Positions 1 to 6,886 of a stretch of 28,344 bases of DNA are shown in pieces; position 1 is the stretch's first letter, and the number at the start of each line of letters is the position of its first letter. Below the pieces are notes generated by a model that saw only the letters and a list, made by a program, of their open reading frames with translations, was not told where the DNA came from and did no database searches. The stretch comes from Bacteroidales bacterium UBA3623 (GTDB taxonomy: Bacteria; Bacteroidota; Bacteroidia; Bacteroidales; UBA932), in the NCBI GenBank assembly GCA_002373715.1, contig DFLI01000141.1, positions 1-28,344 on the forward strand, in the 5' to 3' direction. Both the position numbers and the translations under genes were made by a program.

Positions 1-774
1 CTTGGAAGCGGTGGTTTCCGCCTTGGGGTTCTTGCCCAGCCACCAGCGGATGGATTCGTCGGTGAGAAGGTCGGCCTTGGAGATTTGCACCAGGGAGGGG
101 TTCTCGCGGAACCGGCCCACCAGCCAGGCCACCTCCGCCGGGGGAATGGTGCCTTCCAGCATCTCGGGGCTCTGGCCTTCAATGCGGCCGTCTCCAAGGG
201 GCGTCCCGTAAAAAAGAGCCTGGTACACCTGGTCTTCATCCGGCAGGTAAAGGGCTTCAGCATACTCTCCTTCACCGTTCCGGTACCCGAAGTGAATGAA
301 TTCCCTCTTGCCACCCAGCGGGGTAATAACCTCCATGGGAATGCAAAGAGTAATGCTGGGGGTGCCATCCTGCATGGTGTACACCGGGATGGTCCGTCTT
401 TCTACCAACGTGCCTTCGGGGGAGAGCACGCGGAGGGAAAGATCGGCATCCAGGGCCAGTACCCGCTCTACGCCATTGCGCTTCCATCCAAGGGCCGAAA
501 GAGCGTTTCCGGCAATGGAAAGGGCCTCCTCAGGGGTAATCTTGGTGGTATTTGCCTCCAGGTATTCCGCCAGCAGGAGGGAGTCTTTCATCTCCGTAAT
601 GCGGGGCGCATAGACAGACTTGGGGTATTTCTTGAGGAACTTATCGGCCGATTGCACCGAGAAGTCCTTCACCGTTTTTCCGTAAAGTTTCTTTTCTGCC
701 TTAGACTGGGCATTCATGCCGAGGGGTAACAGCAGCAGCCCCATCACGGCAATAATCATTCTCATCGTTTTCAT
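1..774 (-). CDS. Secreted hypothetical protein, 3' end cut by window edge
   Basis: An open frame of 258 codons runs from ATG at 774 off the left edge with no stop, so the protein is partial. The N-terminus (MKTMRMIIAVMG... ending LGMNAQS) is a clear Sec signal peptide with an AQ cleavage site, so the product is exported. The mature part begins with a Lys-rich helical stretch that resembles a single TPR-like helix pair, followed by a mixed alpha/beta region with no motif I recognise. A second in-frame ATG lies at 765. The -7 box sits only five bases before 774, so either the mRNA is nearly leaderless or 765 is the true start. It is divergent from nothing obvious and lies downstream of the exporter gene on the same strand. 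Function unknown. Confidence 0.75.
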   Translation of the reverse strand, partial: MKTMRMIIAVMGLLLLPLGMNAQSKAEKKLYGKTVKDFSVQSADKFLKKYPKSVYAPRITEMKDSLLLAEYLEANTTKITPEEALSIAGNALSALGWKRNGVERVLALDADLSLRVLSPEGTLVERRTIPVYTMQDGTPSITLCIPMEVITPLGGKREFIHFGYRNGEGEYAEALYLPDEDQVYQALFYGTPLGDGRIEGQSPEMLEGTIPPAEVAWLVGRFRENPSLVQISKADLLTDESIRWWLGKNPKAETTASK

Positions 775-779
775 CGCCG

Positions 780-806
780 CAAAGTTAGCAAAATATTTGC
801 CACAAG
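780..806 (-). promoter_or_regulatory. Promoter of the partial secreted gene
   Basis: Read on the minus strand, TAACTTTG at 787-780 is a perfect TAnnTTTG -7 element. A TTG at 806-804 lies 16 bases upstream, shorter than the usual 19-20, so the -33 assignment is weak. Confidence 0.55.
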
Positions 807-853
807 GAGAGATAAAAATGATATGACCCTAGAAGAGCAAATCCAGCAGTTCA

Positions 854-2131
854 TCAGTGGGCACCGTTCTTTCGAGAGAACAGGCGCTGGGGCAGTTCCA
901 TTGCAAATACAATTCCCAGGACGATAGCCACGGCTACTTTAACGGCTGTGAAGCCGAATGAGCGGGCCATGTCGATATCCCCGGCTGTCAGGTGATAGGT
1001 GGACCAGAAGATTCCCGCACCGGGAACCAGGGTGAACAGGCCGCAGATGAGGAACAACTGTGCCGGACAGCGTGCTGGAACTGCCACCACGCGGGCCATC
1101 AGACATACCAGCATGGCAGCAAATAGAGCGGCAACAGGAGCGCTTGCCCCAGCCTGCCGGGCAAGCAGGAGATAAGCCATCCAGCCCAGCGCACCGATAA
1201 TACCCATGCTCACATACTGGATCCGGTCTACCCCGTACAGGCAGGCAAAGGCTACCGTGCCCACGAAGGCGGCAAGAGCCTGCAGCAGGTACGGTTCCGT
1301 CTCGGGGTTTACGCCCACTCCCTGGAGACTTATAATACCTCCGAATACGGCGCCATCCAGAAGGAAGGAGGCCGTCACGCCCATGGCAATGCAGAAAAAG
1401 CCCAGCATGGCATCTGTCAGACGGGTGAGCCCGGCCAGGTAATCGGAATTAGCCAGGTCCCTCACTCCATTCACGAAGGGAACTCCGGGAACGAGCGGCA
1501 TCATGGCAGCGATGATAACATTGCTCAGGCTCTCGGCGAAGCCTATCCTCCAAAGAATGATGCAAAGAAGGTTCGCGATAAGGGCGTTGCTAATTCCACC
1601 CACTATCTTGGAGAGGTAACGGCCGCTCACAAGGAGCATCCAGGCGCCCAGGATGAGTCCCACCACCAGGGCCGCGGCGCAGTCCAGGTATCCGCCGCCG
1701 AACACGGCGCAGAAACCCCCTGCGCCTAGTCCTGTTGCCAGTGTCTGTTCCCAGACGGGCTTGGGAGGGATGGCCCTAATGCTGCGCAGACGCTCCCGCG
1801 CTTCCTCAAGGGTGCATCGGCCCCCTACAATATCATAGCTAAGCTGATTGACGGCTCTTACCTTCGAGAGCTGGACGCCACGGATAGGGATGAACTCCAC
1901 GTTGGCGTAGGTGGAAGCCTGACCTCCGGCCTTAGATACCTTTTCGGAATTGCCCGTGGTGAAGATACCGTTGGACAGAACAAAGAAGTTGCCGGAGTCC
2001 ACTCCAAAGTGATTGGCGATGCGGGACATAATGTCCTCCACCCGGGAGATTTCTGCCCCGTTCTCCAAGAGGATATGTCCCGCCTCCGAAGCTACCTCAA
2101 GCACCTCGGATAACTCGTACTTCTTTTCCAT
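854..2131 (-). CDS. Threonine/serine exporter family protein (ThrE type, fused halves)
   Basis: 425 aa. Residues of roughly 10-250 match the ThrE/DUF1212 domain: a soluble start (LENGAEISRVEDIMSRIANHFG), a conserved region around FFVLSNGIF, then membrane helices with the motif PLVPGVPFVNGVRDL. From about residue 265 to the end there is a second set of helices like the ThrE_2 (DUF3815) domain with a second LVPGAGIFWSTY motif. In many bacteria the two halves are separate genes; here they are one polypeptide, as in Corynebacterium ThrE. The likely role is inner-membrane efflux of threonine or serine, though substrate cannot be read from sequence. The start follows the PLDc_N gene by 13 bases, so they form one transcript. 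Confidence 0.85.
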   Translation of the reverse strand: MEKKYELSEVLEVASEAGHILLENGAEISRVEDIMSRIANHFGVDSGNFFVLSNGIFTTGNSEKVSKAGGQASTYANVEFIPIRGVQLSKVRAVNQLSYDIVGGRCTLEEARERLRSIRAIPPKPVWEQTLATGLGAGGFCAVFGGGYLDCAAALVVGLILGAWMLLVSGRYLSKIVGGISNALIANLLCIILWRIGFAESLSNVIIAAMMPLVPGVPFVNGVRDLANSDYLAGLTRLTDAMLGFFCIAMGVTASFLLDGAVFGGIISLQGVGVNPETEPYLLQALAAFVGTVAFACLYGVDRIQYVSMGIIGALGWMAYLLLARQAGASAPVAALFAAMLVCLMARVVAVPARCPAQLFLICGLFTLVPGAGIFWSTYHLTAGDIDMARSFGFTAVKVAVAIVLGIVFAMELPQRLFSRKNGAH

Positions 2132-2144
2132 CGCGGTTTATTGG

Positions 2145-2333
2145 CTACTTGAACCACTCTACCAGGTGGTCCTTAGCATACAGGTAATACACGGCCAGGC
2201 CAATCCAGCTGGTGGCCAGCACCAGGATGCAGCAGATAATCTTACCTACCAGAGAAATGGGTTTCTTAAGAATGTCTACAACGGCAAGGATAGCCAGGAC
2301 GATACCTGCAATGTAAAGAATTGTTCCAAGCAT
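2145..2333 (-). CDS. Small membrane protein, PLDc_N-like
   Basis: 62 aa with two hydrophobic segments (about residues 3-18 and 30-50) separated by KKPISLVGK and ending YYLYAKDHLVEWFK. The arrangement, including the Trp-Ile-Gly-Leu-Ala turn in the second helix, resembles the PLDc_N domain found alone in short Bacteroidota inner-membrane proteins. No catalytic function is expected. It is the first gene of a transcript that continues into the amino-acid exporter; whether it assists the exporter is a guess. The start is ATG at 2333, with a -7 box 30 bases upstream. Confidence 0.7.
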   Translation of the reverse strand: MLGTILYIAGIVLAILAVVDILKKPISLVGKIICCILVLATSWIGLAVYYLYAKDHLVEWFK

Positions 2334-2362
2334 GGCAAATAGATTTAATGATTATTGCTAGG

Positions 2363-2370
2363 CAAAGATA
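2363..2370 (-). promoter_or_regulatory. -7 element for the PLDc_N/exporter operon
   Basis: Minus-strand TATCTTTG matches TAnnTTTG exactly and places the transcript start about 23 bases before the ATG at 2333. No convincing -33 TTG is present. Confidence 0.6.
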
Positions 2371-2431
2371 ACAAATATTTTCATGAACGATGGTTTTCCG
2401 GACGACCTTTATTCCGGTGCTGTAGTCCGTA

Positions 2432-2462
2432 TTGACAACGTGCGCAGATTTGGTTAACTTTG
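2432..2462 (+). promoter_or_regulatory. Promoter of the creatininase-family gene
   Basis: TTG at 2432-2434, a 20-base spacer, and TAACTTTG at 2455-2462 make a near-ideal Bacteroidota sigma-A promoter. It rules out the alternative start at 2432 and fixes ATG 2486 as the gene start, with about 18 bases of leader. Confidence 0.8.
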
Positions 2463-2485
2463 TATGGTTAAGCATTTCCGTTAAT

Positions 2486-3256
2486 ATGTCACAATCGCCA
2501 TACGAACTTTCTTCCGCCACCTGGGGCGAGGTCCGAAAGCAGGACCACTACGACTGGGCTATCCTTCCCTGGGGCTCTACCGAGCCGCATAATTACCATC
2601 TTCCCTACGGAACGGATGTTATCTGCTCGTCCGGCATTGCCTGCCGGGTAGCAGAAGGGCTATCGGCCTTTGGTATTCGTGCGATGGTTCTTCCGGGCGT
2701 TCCCTTCGGTTCCCAGAACCCCGGTCAGGTGAACCTTCCTTTCTGCCTCCATACCCGCCAGGAAACCCAGGCGGCCATCCTTCGTGATATCGTCACGTCC
2801 CTGAAGCGGCAGGGCATCGGGAGGCTCCTTCTTATTAATGGTCATGGTGGCAATTCCTTCAAGGGAATGGTCCGGGACCTGACGGCGGAGGATCCTTCGT
2901 TCCTCATCCTTGTGAGTGACTGGTATACGGTTCTGCCAATGAAGGATTACTTTGAGGCCGATATTGACGACCATGCCGGAGAACAGGAGACTTCCGTGGT
3001 GATGTACCTTCGTCCGGAGCTTGTGAAGATGGAGACTGCAGGAACGGGCGCGTCCAAGCGCTTTGCCATTGACGGGCTGAACGGAAAGGTGGCCTGGCAT
3101 CCCCGAGACTGGTCCCGTGTGTCGGTGGATACAGGAATCGGCGACCCTTCCAAGGCTACCCCCGAAAAGGGACGCCGCTATGTGGAGGATGCCGTGGCAC
3201 TCTACGTGAAGATGCTCCGGGAAATATGCCAGAAGGGCAGTTTGTACCAAGACTAA
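2486..3256 (+). CDS. Creatininase (creatinine amidohydrolase) family protein
   Basis: 256 aa, the usual family length. The metal site is readable: GSTEPHNYHLPYGTD gives Glu33, His35 and Asp44, INGHGGN gives His120, and HAGEQETS gives Glu166/Glu168. These match the Pseudomonas creatininase ligands (Glu34, His36, Asp45, His120) apart from the last Glu, which in the wider family comes from a later motif. Members are cyclic amide/formamide hydrolases acting in the cytoplasm; some act in deazaflavin or nucleoside pathways, so the creatinine label is not safe. A well-formed promoter lies just upstream and the SGNH hydrolase begins 9 bases after the stop, suggesting one transcript. Confidence 0.85.
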   Translation: MSQSPYELSSATWGEVRKQDHYDWAILPWGSTEPHNYHLPYGTDVICSSGIACRVAEGLSAFGIRAMVLPGVPFGSQNPGQVNLPFCLHTRQETQAAILRDIVTSLKRQGIGRLLLINGHGGNSFKGMVRDLTAEDPSFLILVSDWYTVLPMKDYFEADIDDHAGEQETSVVMYLRPELVKMETAGTGASKRFAIDGLNGKVAWHPRDWSRVSVDTGIGDPSKATPEKGRRYVEDAVALYVKMLREICQKGSLYQD

Positions 3257-3264
3257 GTGAATCC

Positions 3265-4098
3265 ATGATGAAAAGATTATCCATATTTCTTGCGGCCATG
3301 CTTGTCATGGCATCCGTTAGCTTTGCTCAGGAGCGGCGCGTACAGCCCACCCCCGAGCAGATCCAGGCATATCTTCGTACCCTTACCTCCCATCCCGACC
3401 AGCATATCCTCACGCCGGACCCGGAAGTGGCCCGGGTGAGCCCTTACCGTGGAATGAAAAACTACGGCAAGCGTATCGCGGTCTTTGGAGGCTCCTTGTC
3501 GGTTAACAAGGAGTCTGATGCCGCCAAGCAGATGTGGGCCAATCTTCTTGGCGCCGAGGTGACTACCTATGGGGTAGGCGGAGCGGGCTTTTCGTCGGAA
3601 CAGGGTTACACCCTCCAGAAGCAGGTGGATACGGCGGGCGTGTACGATGTCTATGTCCTCTGGGCCTCCACGAATGACTACACCAACAGCCGGGAGTGCG
3701 GAACATGGAAGGACTACACGGTGTATGACGGCTTCGATGAGTCCAAACTCACCACCCAGTGCGGCGGTATCAATTACTGCATCCGTAAGCTCATGGAGAA
3801 GAACCCCCGGGCAGAAATTTACTTCTTTACCTCTCTCCGTTTCTTCGGAAGCGATGCCGGTCATAATCCCTTCTCTCAAGAGCCCAACAAGACCGGAAAG
3901 ACCTTCTCCGAATATATCGATGCCCAGAAAGCCTGCTGTGCCCATTACGGGGTTCCCGTGCTGGACCAGTTCAACCTGCAGGGCATCAATGAATTCAATT
4001 GCAGTCTCTATTACCAGAAAGACCTCCTTCACATGAACGAGGACGGCTATAGAAAGATAGGCCCCGTCCAAGCAGCCTTCCTCTCCAACGGACGTTAG
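3265..4098 (+). CDS. Secreted SGNH/GDSL-type hydrolase
   Basis: 277 aa from the tandem ATG ATG at 3265. Residues 1-22 are a signal peptide ending SFAQ. The four SGNH blocks are present: FGGSLS with nucleophile Ser77, GVGGAGF around residue 105 (Gly block), WASTND with Asn137, and DLLHMNEDGY with Asp253 and His256. The fold is that of periplasmic esterases and lipases, including carbohydrate acetylesterases. The substrate is not evident. It follows the creatininase-family gene by eight bases and is probably co-transcribed from the 2432 promoter. The gene is intact and has flank-like composition; the accessory island begins just after it. Confidence 0.85.
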   Translation: MMKRLSIFLAAMLVMASVSFAQERRVQPTPEQIQAYLRTLTSHPDQHILTPDPEVARVSPYRGMKNYGKRIAVFGGSLSVNKESDAAKQMWANLLGAEVTTYGVGGAGFSSEQGYTLQKQVDTAGVYDVYVLWASTNDYTNSRECGTWKDYTVYDGFDESKLTTQCGGINYCIRKLMEKNPRAEIYFFTSLRFFGSDAGHNPFSQEPNKTGKTFSEYIDAQKACCAHYGVPVLDQFNLQGINEFNCSLYYQKDLLHMNEDGYRKIGPVQAAFLSNGR

Positions 4099-4143
4099 GG
4101 AATAGCCGCTCAATATTATGCTCCATGCCCCCGGTGCTAGGCC

Positions 4144-4332
4144 TTTAGTTCCGGGAGAGAGGTGGCCGAGTGGTTCCGTTCCGCGCTTCGCGCTCCACTT
4201 CATCCCTCCCATTGCTTTTTGAACATTTGTCTCGGAGCAAGCTCCGGCCAAATATCCAAAAATCAACGGGCCCCTCCCTCTAATGCGGCCGAGGGTGGCC
4301 ACACCCTCGGCCACCTCTCTCCCTGCACTAAA
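4144..4332. repeat. Structured element bounded by 27-bp inverted repeats
   Basis: Left arm 4144-4170 and right arm 4306-4332 are inverted copies with 25 of 27 positions matching; the inner 18 bases (GGGAGAGAGGTGGCCGAG) are perfect. Inside are three further hairpins: GCGC-TTC-GCGC at 4183-4193, CGGAGC-AA-GCTCCG at 4233-4246, and an 11-bp perfect stem at 4287-4297/4302-4312 with loop GCCA. The last stem and the terminal arms share GGCCGAG, so they can pair in two ways. No transposase is encoded. It looks like a MITE or REP-like palindromic element; no target-site duplication was clear. Confidence 0.6.
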
Positions 4333-4354
4333 TATCCTTTTGGTGCTGGCAGGG

Positions 4355-4443
4355 TGCGGTAGGTCTGCAAAACTATGGACCACCTAACTCACTGAGGCTA
4401 TGTTTTTGAGGTAGGTCTGCATTTATTTGGACCACCTACCGCA
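4355..4443. repeat. Paired 29-bp repeat within a 10-bp inverted repeat
   Basis: Two direct copies, 4358-4386 and 4410-4438, begin GGTAGGTCTGCA and end TGGACCACCTA, with 24 of 29 bases identical; the differences cluster in the middle. Each copy is itself partly palindromic (AGGTC...GACC). The pair is enclosed by TGCGGTAGGT (4355-4364) and ACCTACCGCA (4434-4443), a perfect inverted repeat. The layout suggests a recombinase or regulator binding region, or an element end. Confidence 0.5.
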
Positions 4444-4507
4444 GTGGGAGGGAAGGGAATTTTACCCATATACCTCATACTTTGCATTTAGCCACGTATT
4501 ATATCAG

Positions 4508-4537
4508 TTACAGATTCAGAAAAAAATCATAACTTTG
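4508..4537 (+). promoter_or_regulatory. Promoter of candidate small RNA
   Basis: TAACTTTG at 4530-4537 is a perfect -7 element. TTA at 4508-4510, 19 bases upstream, is a one-mismatch -33. Confidence 0.5.
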
Positions 4538-4542
4538 CAGAA

Positions 4543-4640
4543 GAACGGAATTGATGGGGCGATAGTAAAAGGGGTAGTCCTTCTGTCGCCCGGAACCAGA
4601 GATATCCGAGAGCCACCCTGCTACCGGGGTGGTTTTATTA
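4543..4640 (+). ncRNA. Candidate structured small RNA of about 95 nt
   Basis: A transcript from the 4530 promoter would run to a terminator at 4613-4636. It can fold into GGGCGA (4557-4562) with TCGCCC (4586-4591), enclosing an inner AAGG/CCTT hairpin, followed by a linker and the terminator stem. GGTAG near 4574 can also pair with CTACC at 4621-4625, an alternative or pseudoknot pairing that would compete with the terminator loop. It contains no likely ORF and resembles no RNA family I know with confidence. Its 3' end abuts the 3' end of the antitoxin gene on the other strand. Confidence 0.4.
4613..4636 (+). terminator. Rho-independent terminator of the small RNA
   Basis: CCACCC (4613-4618) pairs with GGGTGG (4627-4632), followed by TTTTATTATT. 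On the other strand there is no T-run, so it acts on the plus-strand transcript. Confidence 0.6.
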
Positions 4641-4919
4641 TTCCTTTTTCTTCCTCCGGTAAGAGGAGATGAGGTCATCTATTTCCTCTTTTGTCCATTC
4701 ATGTCCTTCTTGAGCAGATAATGCCTGGGCACGATCAAGCGCATGCTGAGCATTAATTGACTTAGTGGTGATTGGGAAGGGAATTCCTTGTTCTCGAACC
4801 ACAGCTCTGGCAAATAGGTTAAAAGCGGCATTGGTGCTAATGCCAAGTTCTTTACAAATCTTATCAAACTTCTCCTTAATGTCGGAGTCAAGGCGGATGG
4901 AAATGGCAGTTGTAGACAT
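4638..4919 (-). CDS. RelB/DinJ-family antitoxin, no toxin partner
   Basis: 93 aa. Residues 3-45 (TAISIRLDSDIKEKFDKICKELGISTNAAFNLFARAVV) are the ribbon-helix-helix DNA-binding domain of the RelB/DinJ family; the following REQGIPFPIT is the family signature. The C-terminal half (NAQHALDRAQAL...WTKEEIDDLISSYRR) is the region that normally wraps the YafQ/RelE toxin. Such antitoxins repress their own operon and neutralise an mRNA-cleaving toxin encoded directly downstream. Here downstream DNA contains only the small-RNA region on the opposite strand, and no toxin ORF is found on either side. It is either an orphan regulator or a decayed TA locus. The -7 element is at 4945-4938. Confidence 0.85.
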   Translation of the reverse strand: MSTTAISIRLDSDIKEKFDKICKELGISTNAAFNLFARAVVREQGIPFPITTKSINAQHALDRAQALSAQEGHEWTKEEIDDLISSYRRKKKE

Positions 4920-4937
4920 GGCGTTATATTAGTTTCA

Positions 4938-4945
4938 CAAATATA
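4938..4945 (-). promoter_or_regulatory. -7 element for the antitoxin gene
   Basis: Minus-strand TATATTTG, followed by TGAAACT. The same 15 bases TATATTTGTGAAACT also form the start region of the BspA-like lipoprotein gene (12845-12831). Flanking AT-rich palindromic GTTATA motifs could be antitoxin operators. Confidence 0.55.
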
Positions 4946-5065
4946 GCAATTAGATTGATAATTAATATAATTTTGATGCAAATATTGGTTTGGTTGATTA
5001 CTCCTTTTATATCAATAGTTATAACGTGAGTTATATTTTTTTTCTAGAGTTTTTGGTCTTTCCTC

Positions 5066-5095
5066 TTTGACCGATCCGAACTTTTTGTAACTTTG
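5066..5095 (+). promoter_or_regulatory. Promoter of the GATC restriction-modification operon
   Basis: TTTG at 5066-5069, an 18-base spacer and TAACTTTG at 5088-5095. A GATC site, the sequence this system is expected to recognise, lies in the spacer at 5073-5076. TAGGAG at 5096-5101 is a plausible ribosome-binding site for ATG 5108. Confidence 0.7.
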
Positions 5096-5107
5096 TAGGA
5101 GTGTGCA

Positions 5108-6025
5108 ATGCCTATGACGATGTTTGAAGAACATACACATGCTCGGCCTTTTATAAAATGGGTTGGTGGAAAGACGCAGCTGCTTGACGAAGTCCACAAG
5201 TCGCTTCCTGCGGATTTTGCTAGCCGTGAGCACGTTACGTATGTGGAACCATTTGTTGGTGGAGGCGCCGTGTTATTCTGGATTCTTCAGACATATCCTA
5301 ACATTGACAGGGCGATTATCAATGACATCAACTCAGAACTGATTTGTACCTACAGAGTCATTAAAGACGATGTTGAGAGTCTGATCAATGTACTTCGTCG
5401 TTTGCAGGAGGAGTACATTCCAAAGAATGCTGGTGAGCGCAAGGACTATTTCATGGAAAAGAGAAGCCTCTTTAACACGAGACGGACCTCTTTGGTGGAA
5501 ACGGCAGCATTATTCATTTTCCTCAACAGAACCTGCTTTAACGGGCTGTATAGAGTCAATTCCAAAGGCGAGTTTAACGTTCCCCACGGCAAGTATTTAA
5601 ATCCTCGTATCTGTGATGCAAACAACCTCCGTGCGTGTTCTGCTGTCCTGCAGAGGGTAGAGATTCTTTGCGGTGATTTTGCAGAAACCGGGCGTTACGC
5701 CGGACCTAATTCCTTGTTCTACCTTGACCCGCCTTACAAGCCCATCACGGAGACATCCTCTTTCACGTCCTATTCTAAGGATGGCTTTGATGATACGGAG
5801 CAGATTCGCCTGCGTGACTTCTGCGACCAGATTAGTAAGGATAAGGCTCTTTTTGTTGCCAGTAACTCGGACCCCAAGGAAGTGAATCCTAAAGAGGATT
5901 TCTTCGATAGCATATACAATCATTTTTTCATCAAGAGAGTATCCGCCGCCAGGATGATTAACTCTGATGCTTCTGGCCGTGGCGCCATCTCGGAATTGAT
6001 GATTTCCAACGTTGTAAACGCGTAA
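5108..6025 (+). CDS. Dam/DpnM-family DNA adenine N6-methyltransferase (GATC)
   Basis: 305 aa, class alpha (D12) adenine methyltransferase. PFIKWVGGK at residues 14-22 and EPFVGGGAV at 47-55 form the AdoMet-binding part, CFNGLYRVNSKGEFNVPHGKY is the strongly conserved target-recognition segment of Dam/DpnM proteins, and DPPY at 207-210 is the catalytic motif. The sequence recalls M.DpnII (DpnM) through its length. It should methylate the adenine of GATC on double-stranded DNA and protect it from the endonuclease encoded two bases downstream. It is the first gene of a four-gene operon from the 5066 promoter. Codon use is more AT-rich than in the flanking housekeeping genes, suggesting horizontal acquisition. 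Confidence 0.92.
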   Translation: MPMTMFEEHTHARPFIKWVGGKTQLLDEVHKSLPADFASREHVTYVEPFVGGGAVLFWILQTYPNIDRAIINDINSELICTYRVIKDDVESLINVLRRLQEEYIPKNAGERKDYFMEKRSLFNTRRTSLVETAALFIFLNRTCFNGLYRVNSKGEFNVPHGKYLNPRICDANNLRACSAVLQRVEILCGDFAETGRYAGPNSLFYLDPPYKPITETSSFTSYSKDGFDDTEQIRLRDFCDQISKDKALFVASNSDPKEVNPKEDFFDSIYNHFFIKRVSAARMINSDASGRGAISELMISNVVNA

Positions 6026-6027
6026 AT

Positions 6028-6885
6028 ATGAGAGATTTCACTACTTGGCTGGCAGGCTTCCGGTCCGCCATTGCTGGCTATAAGTATTACACCGACTTCG
6101 AGAAGATCTACCGAAATGTTGACGCTATCAAAGTTGAGCTCAACATCATGAACTCCCTGATAGGATGTCCGGATATTGAAAAGGAGTTCGTGGCGCTATA
6201 CAAGCGCTATCCAGAGATCCTCAAGAGCATTCCTATCCTGCTTGCCAAACGAGAATCTGATATCCTTACGGTAGACTTTGATGGAGAGCACGTTTGGAAC
6301 TTTAGGCGTGCCAATTACCACATAGAGGAATACGTGGTATTTATGCGCGAAACCGGATTGTTTGACCTCATGCAGCAAAAGCACATTCACAACCTAGTGG
6401 ATTACGTTACTGGTGTGGAAGCCGGATTGGACTCCAACGCGCGCAAGAATCGTGGTGGCCATGTCATGGAAGACCTGGTGGAAGGATATCTTGTCAAGGC
6501 CGGCCTAGTCAAGAACAAAACCTACTTCAAGGAGATGTACATCCACGAGATTGAGCAGAAGTGGGGTGTCGACCTGTCCTGTATCTCCAACGAGGGTGGT
6601 ACCGAAAAGCGCTTCGATTTCGTCATCAAGCGTCCCAATATGATATATGGCATCGAGACCAACTTCTACGCAAGCAGTGGTTCCAAACTGAACGAGACAG
6701 CCCGCAGTTACAAGACTATTGCACTGGAGACCAGGAACCACCCCAAATTCAAGTTCGTGTGGATTACCGATGGCCAAGGTTGGGGTTCTGCCCGGAACAA
6801 TCTGAAAGAGACCTTCGATGTTCTGGAAAATATGTACAATATCATGGACCTCGATGAGGGCGTAGTCGAGAAACAGCTAGTATAA
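6028..6885 (+). CDS. Type II restriction endonuclease, DpnII/MboI family (GATC)
   Basis: 285 aa, close to the 288 aa of R.DpnII. Recognisable conserved blocks include YYTDFEKIYRNV, IKVELNIMNSLIG, YPEILKSIPILLAKRE, NLVDYVTGVEAG, and the C-terminal GSKLNETARSYK and WITDGQGW segments. RFDFVI (Asp197) followed by IYGIETNFY (Glu210) is the likely metal-binding core, in PD-(D/E)xK-like spacing. The enzyme should cut unmethylated GATC. The gene starts two bases after the methylase stop. In Streptococcus pneumoniae the order is dpnM-dpnA-dpnB; here the endonuclease is second and the other methylase last. Confidence 0.92.
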   Translation: MRDFTTWLAGFRSAIAGYKYYTDFEKIYRNVDAIKVELNIMNSLIGCPDIEKEFVALYKRYPEILKSIPILLAKRESDILTVDFDGEHVWNFRRANYHIEEYVVFMRETGLFDLMQQKHIHNLVDYVTGVEAGLDSNARKNRGGHVMEDLVEGYLVKAGLVKNKTYFKEMYIHEIEQKWGVDLSCISNEGGTEKRFDFVIKRPNMIYGIETNFYASSGSKLNETARSYKTIALETRNHPKFKFVWITDGQGWGSARNNLKETFDVLENMYNIMDLDEGVVEKQLV

Positions 6886-6886
6886 T

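Larger units (their letters stand above)
4099..4637. other. Gene-free stretch at left end of the accessory island
   Basis: 539 bases with no credible protein gene. It holds, in order, a 189-bp inverted-repeat element (4144-4332), two copies of a 29-bp motif inside a 10-bp inverted repeat (4355-4443), an AT-rich stretch, and a candidate small RNA with promoter and terminator (4508-4640). Each is listed separately. Confidence 0.7.

Noticed and set aside
85..729. Plus-strand 214-codon frame at the left end
   Set aside because: The minus strand has a signal peptide, promoter and uninterrupted frame; the plus-strand frame has low-complexity composition typical of antisense.
4158..4185. Resemblance to the 5' end of a tRNA-Ser (GGTGGCCGAGTGGTT)
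   Set aside because: No anticodon arm, variable arm or T-arm follows, and the same bases recur in inverted form at 4306-4332 as part of a palindromic element.
4543..4640. Cyclic-di-GMP (GEMM) or SAM riboswitch upstream of a gene
   Set aside because: The terminator region is loosely similar but the conserved core sequences are absent and no plus-strand gene follows.
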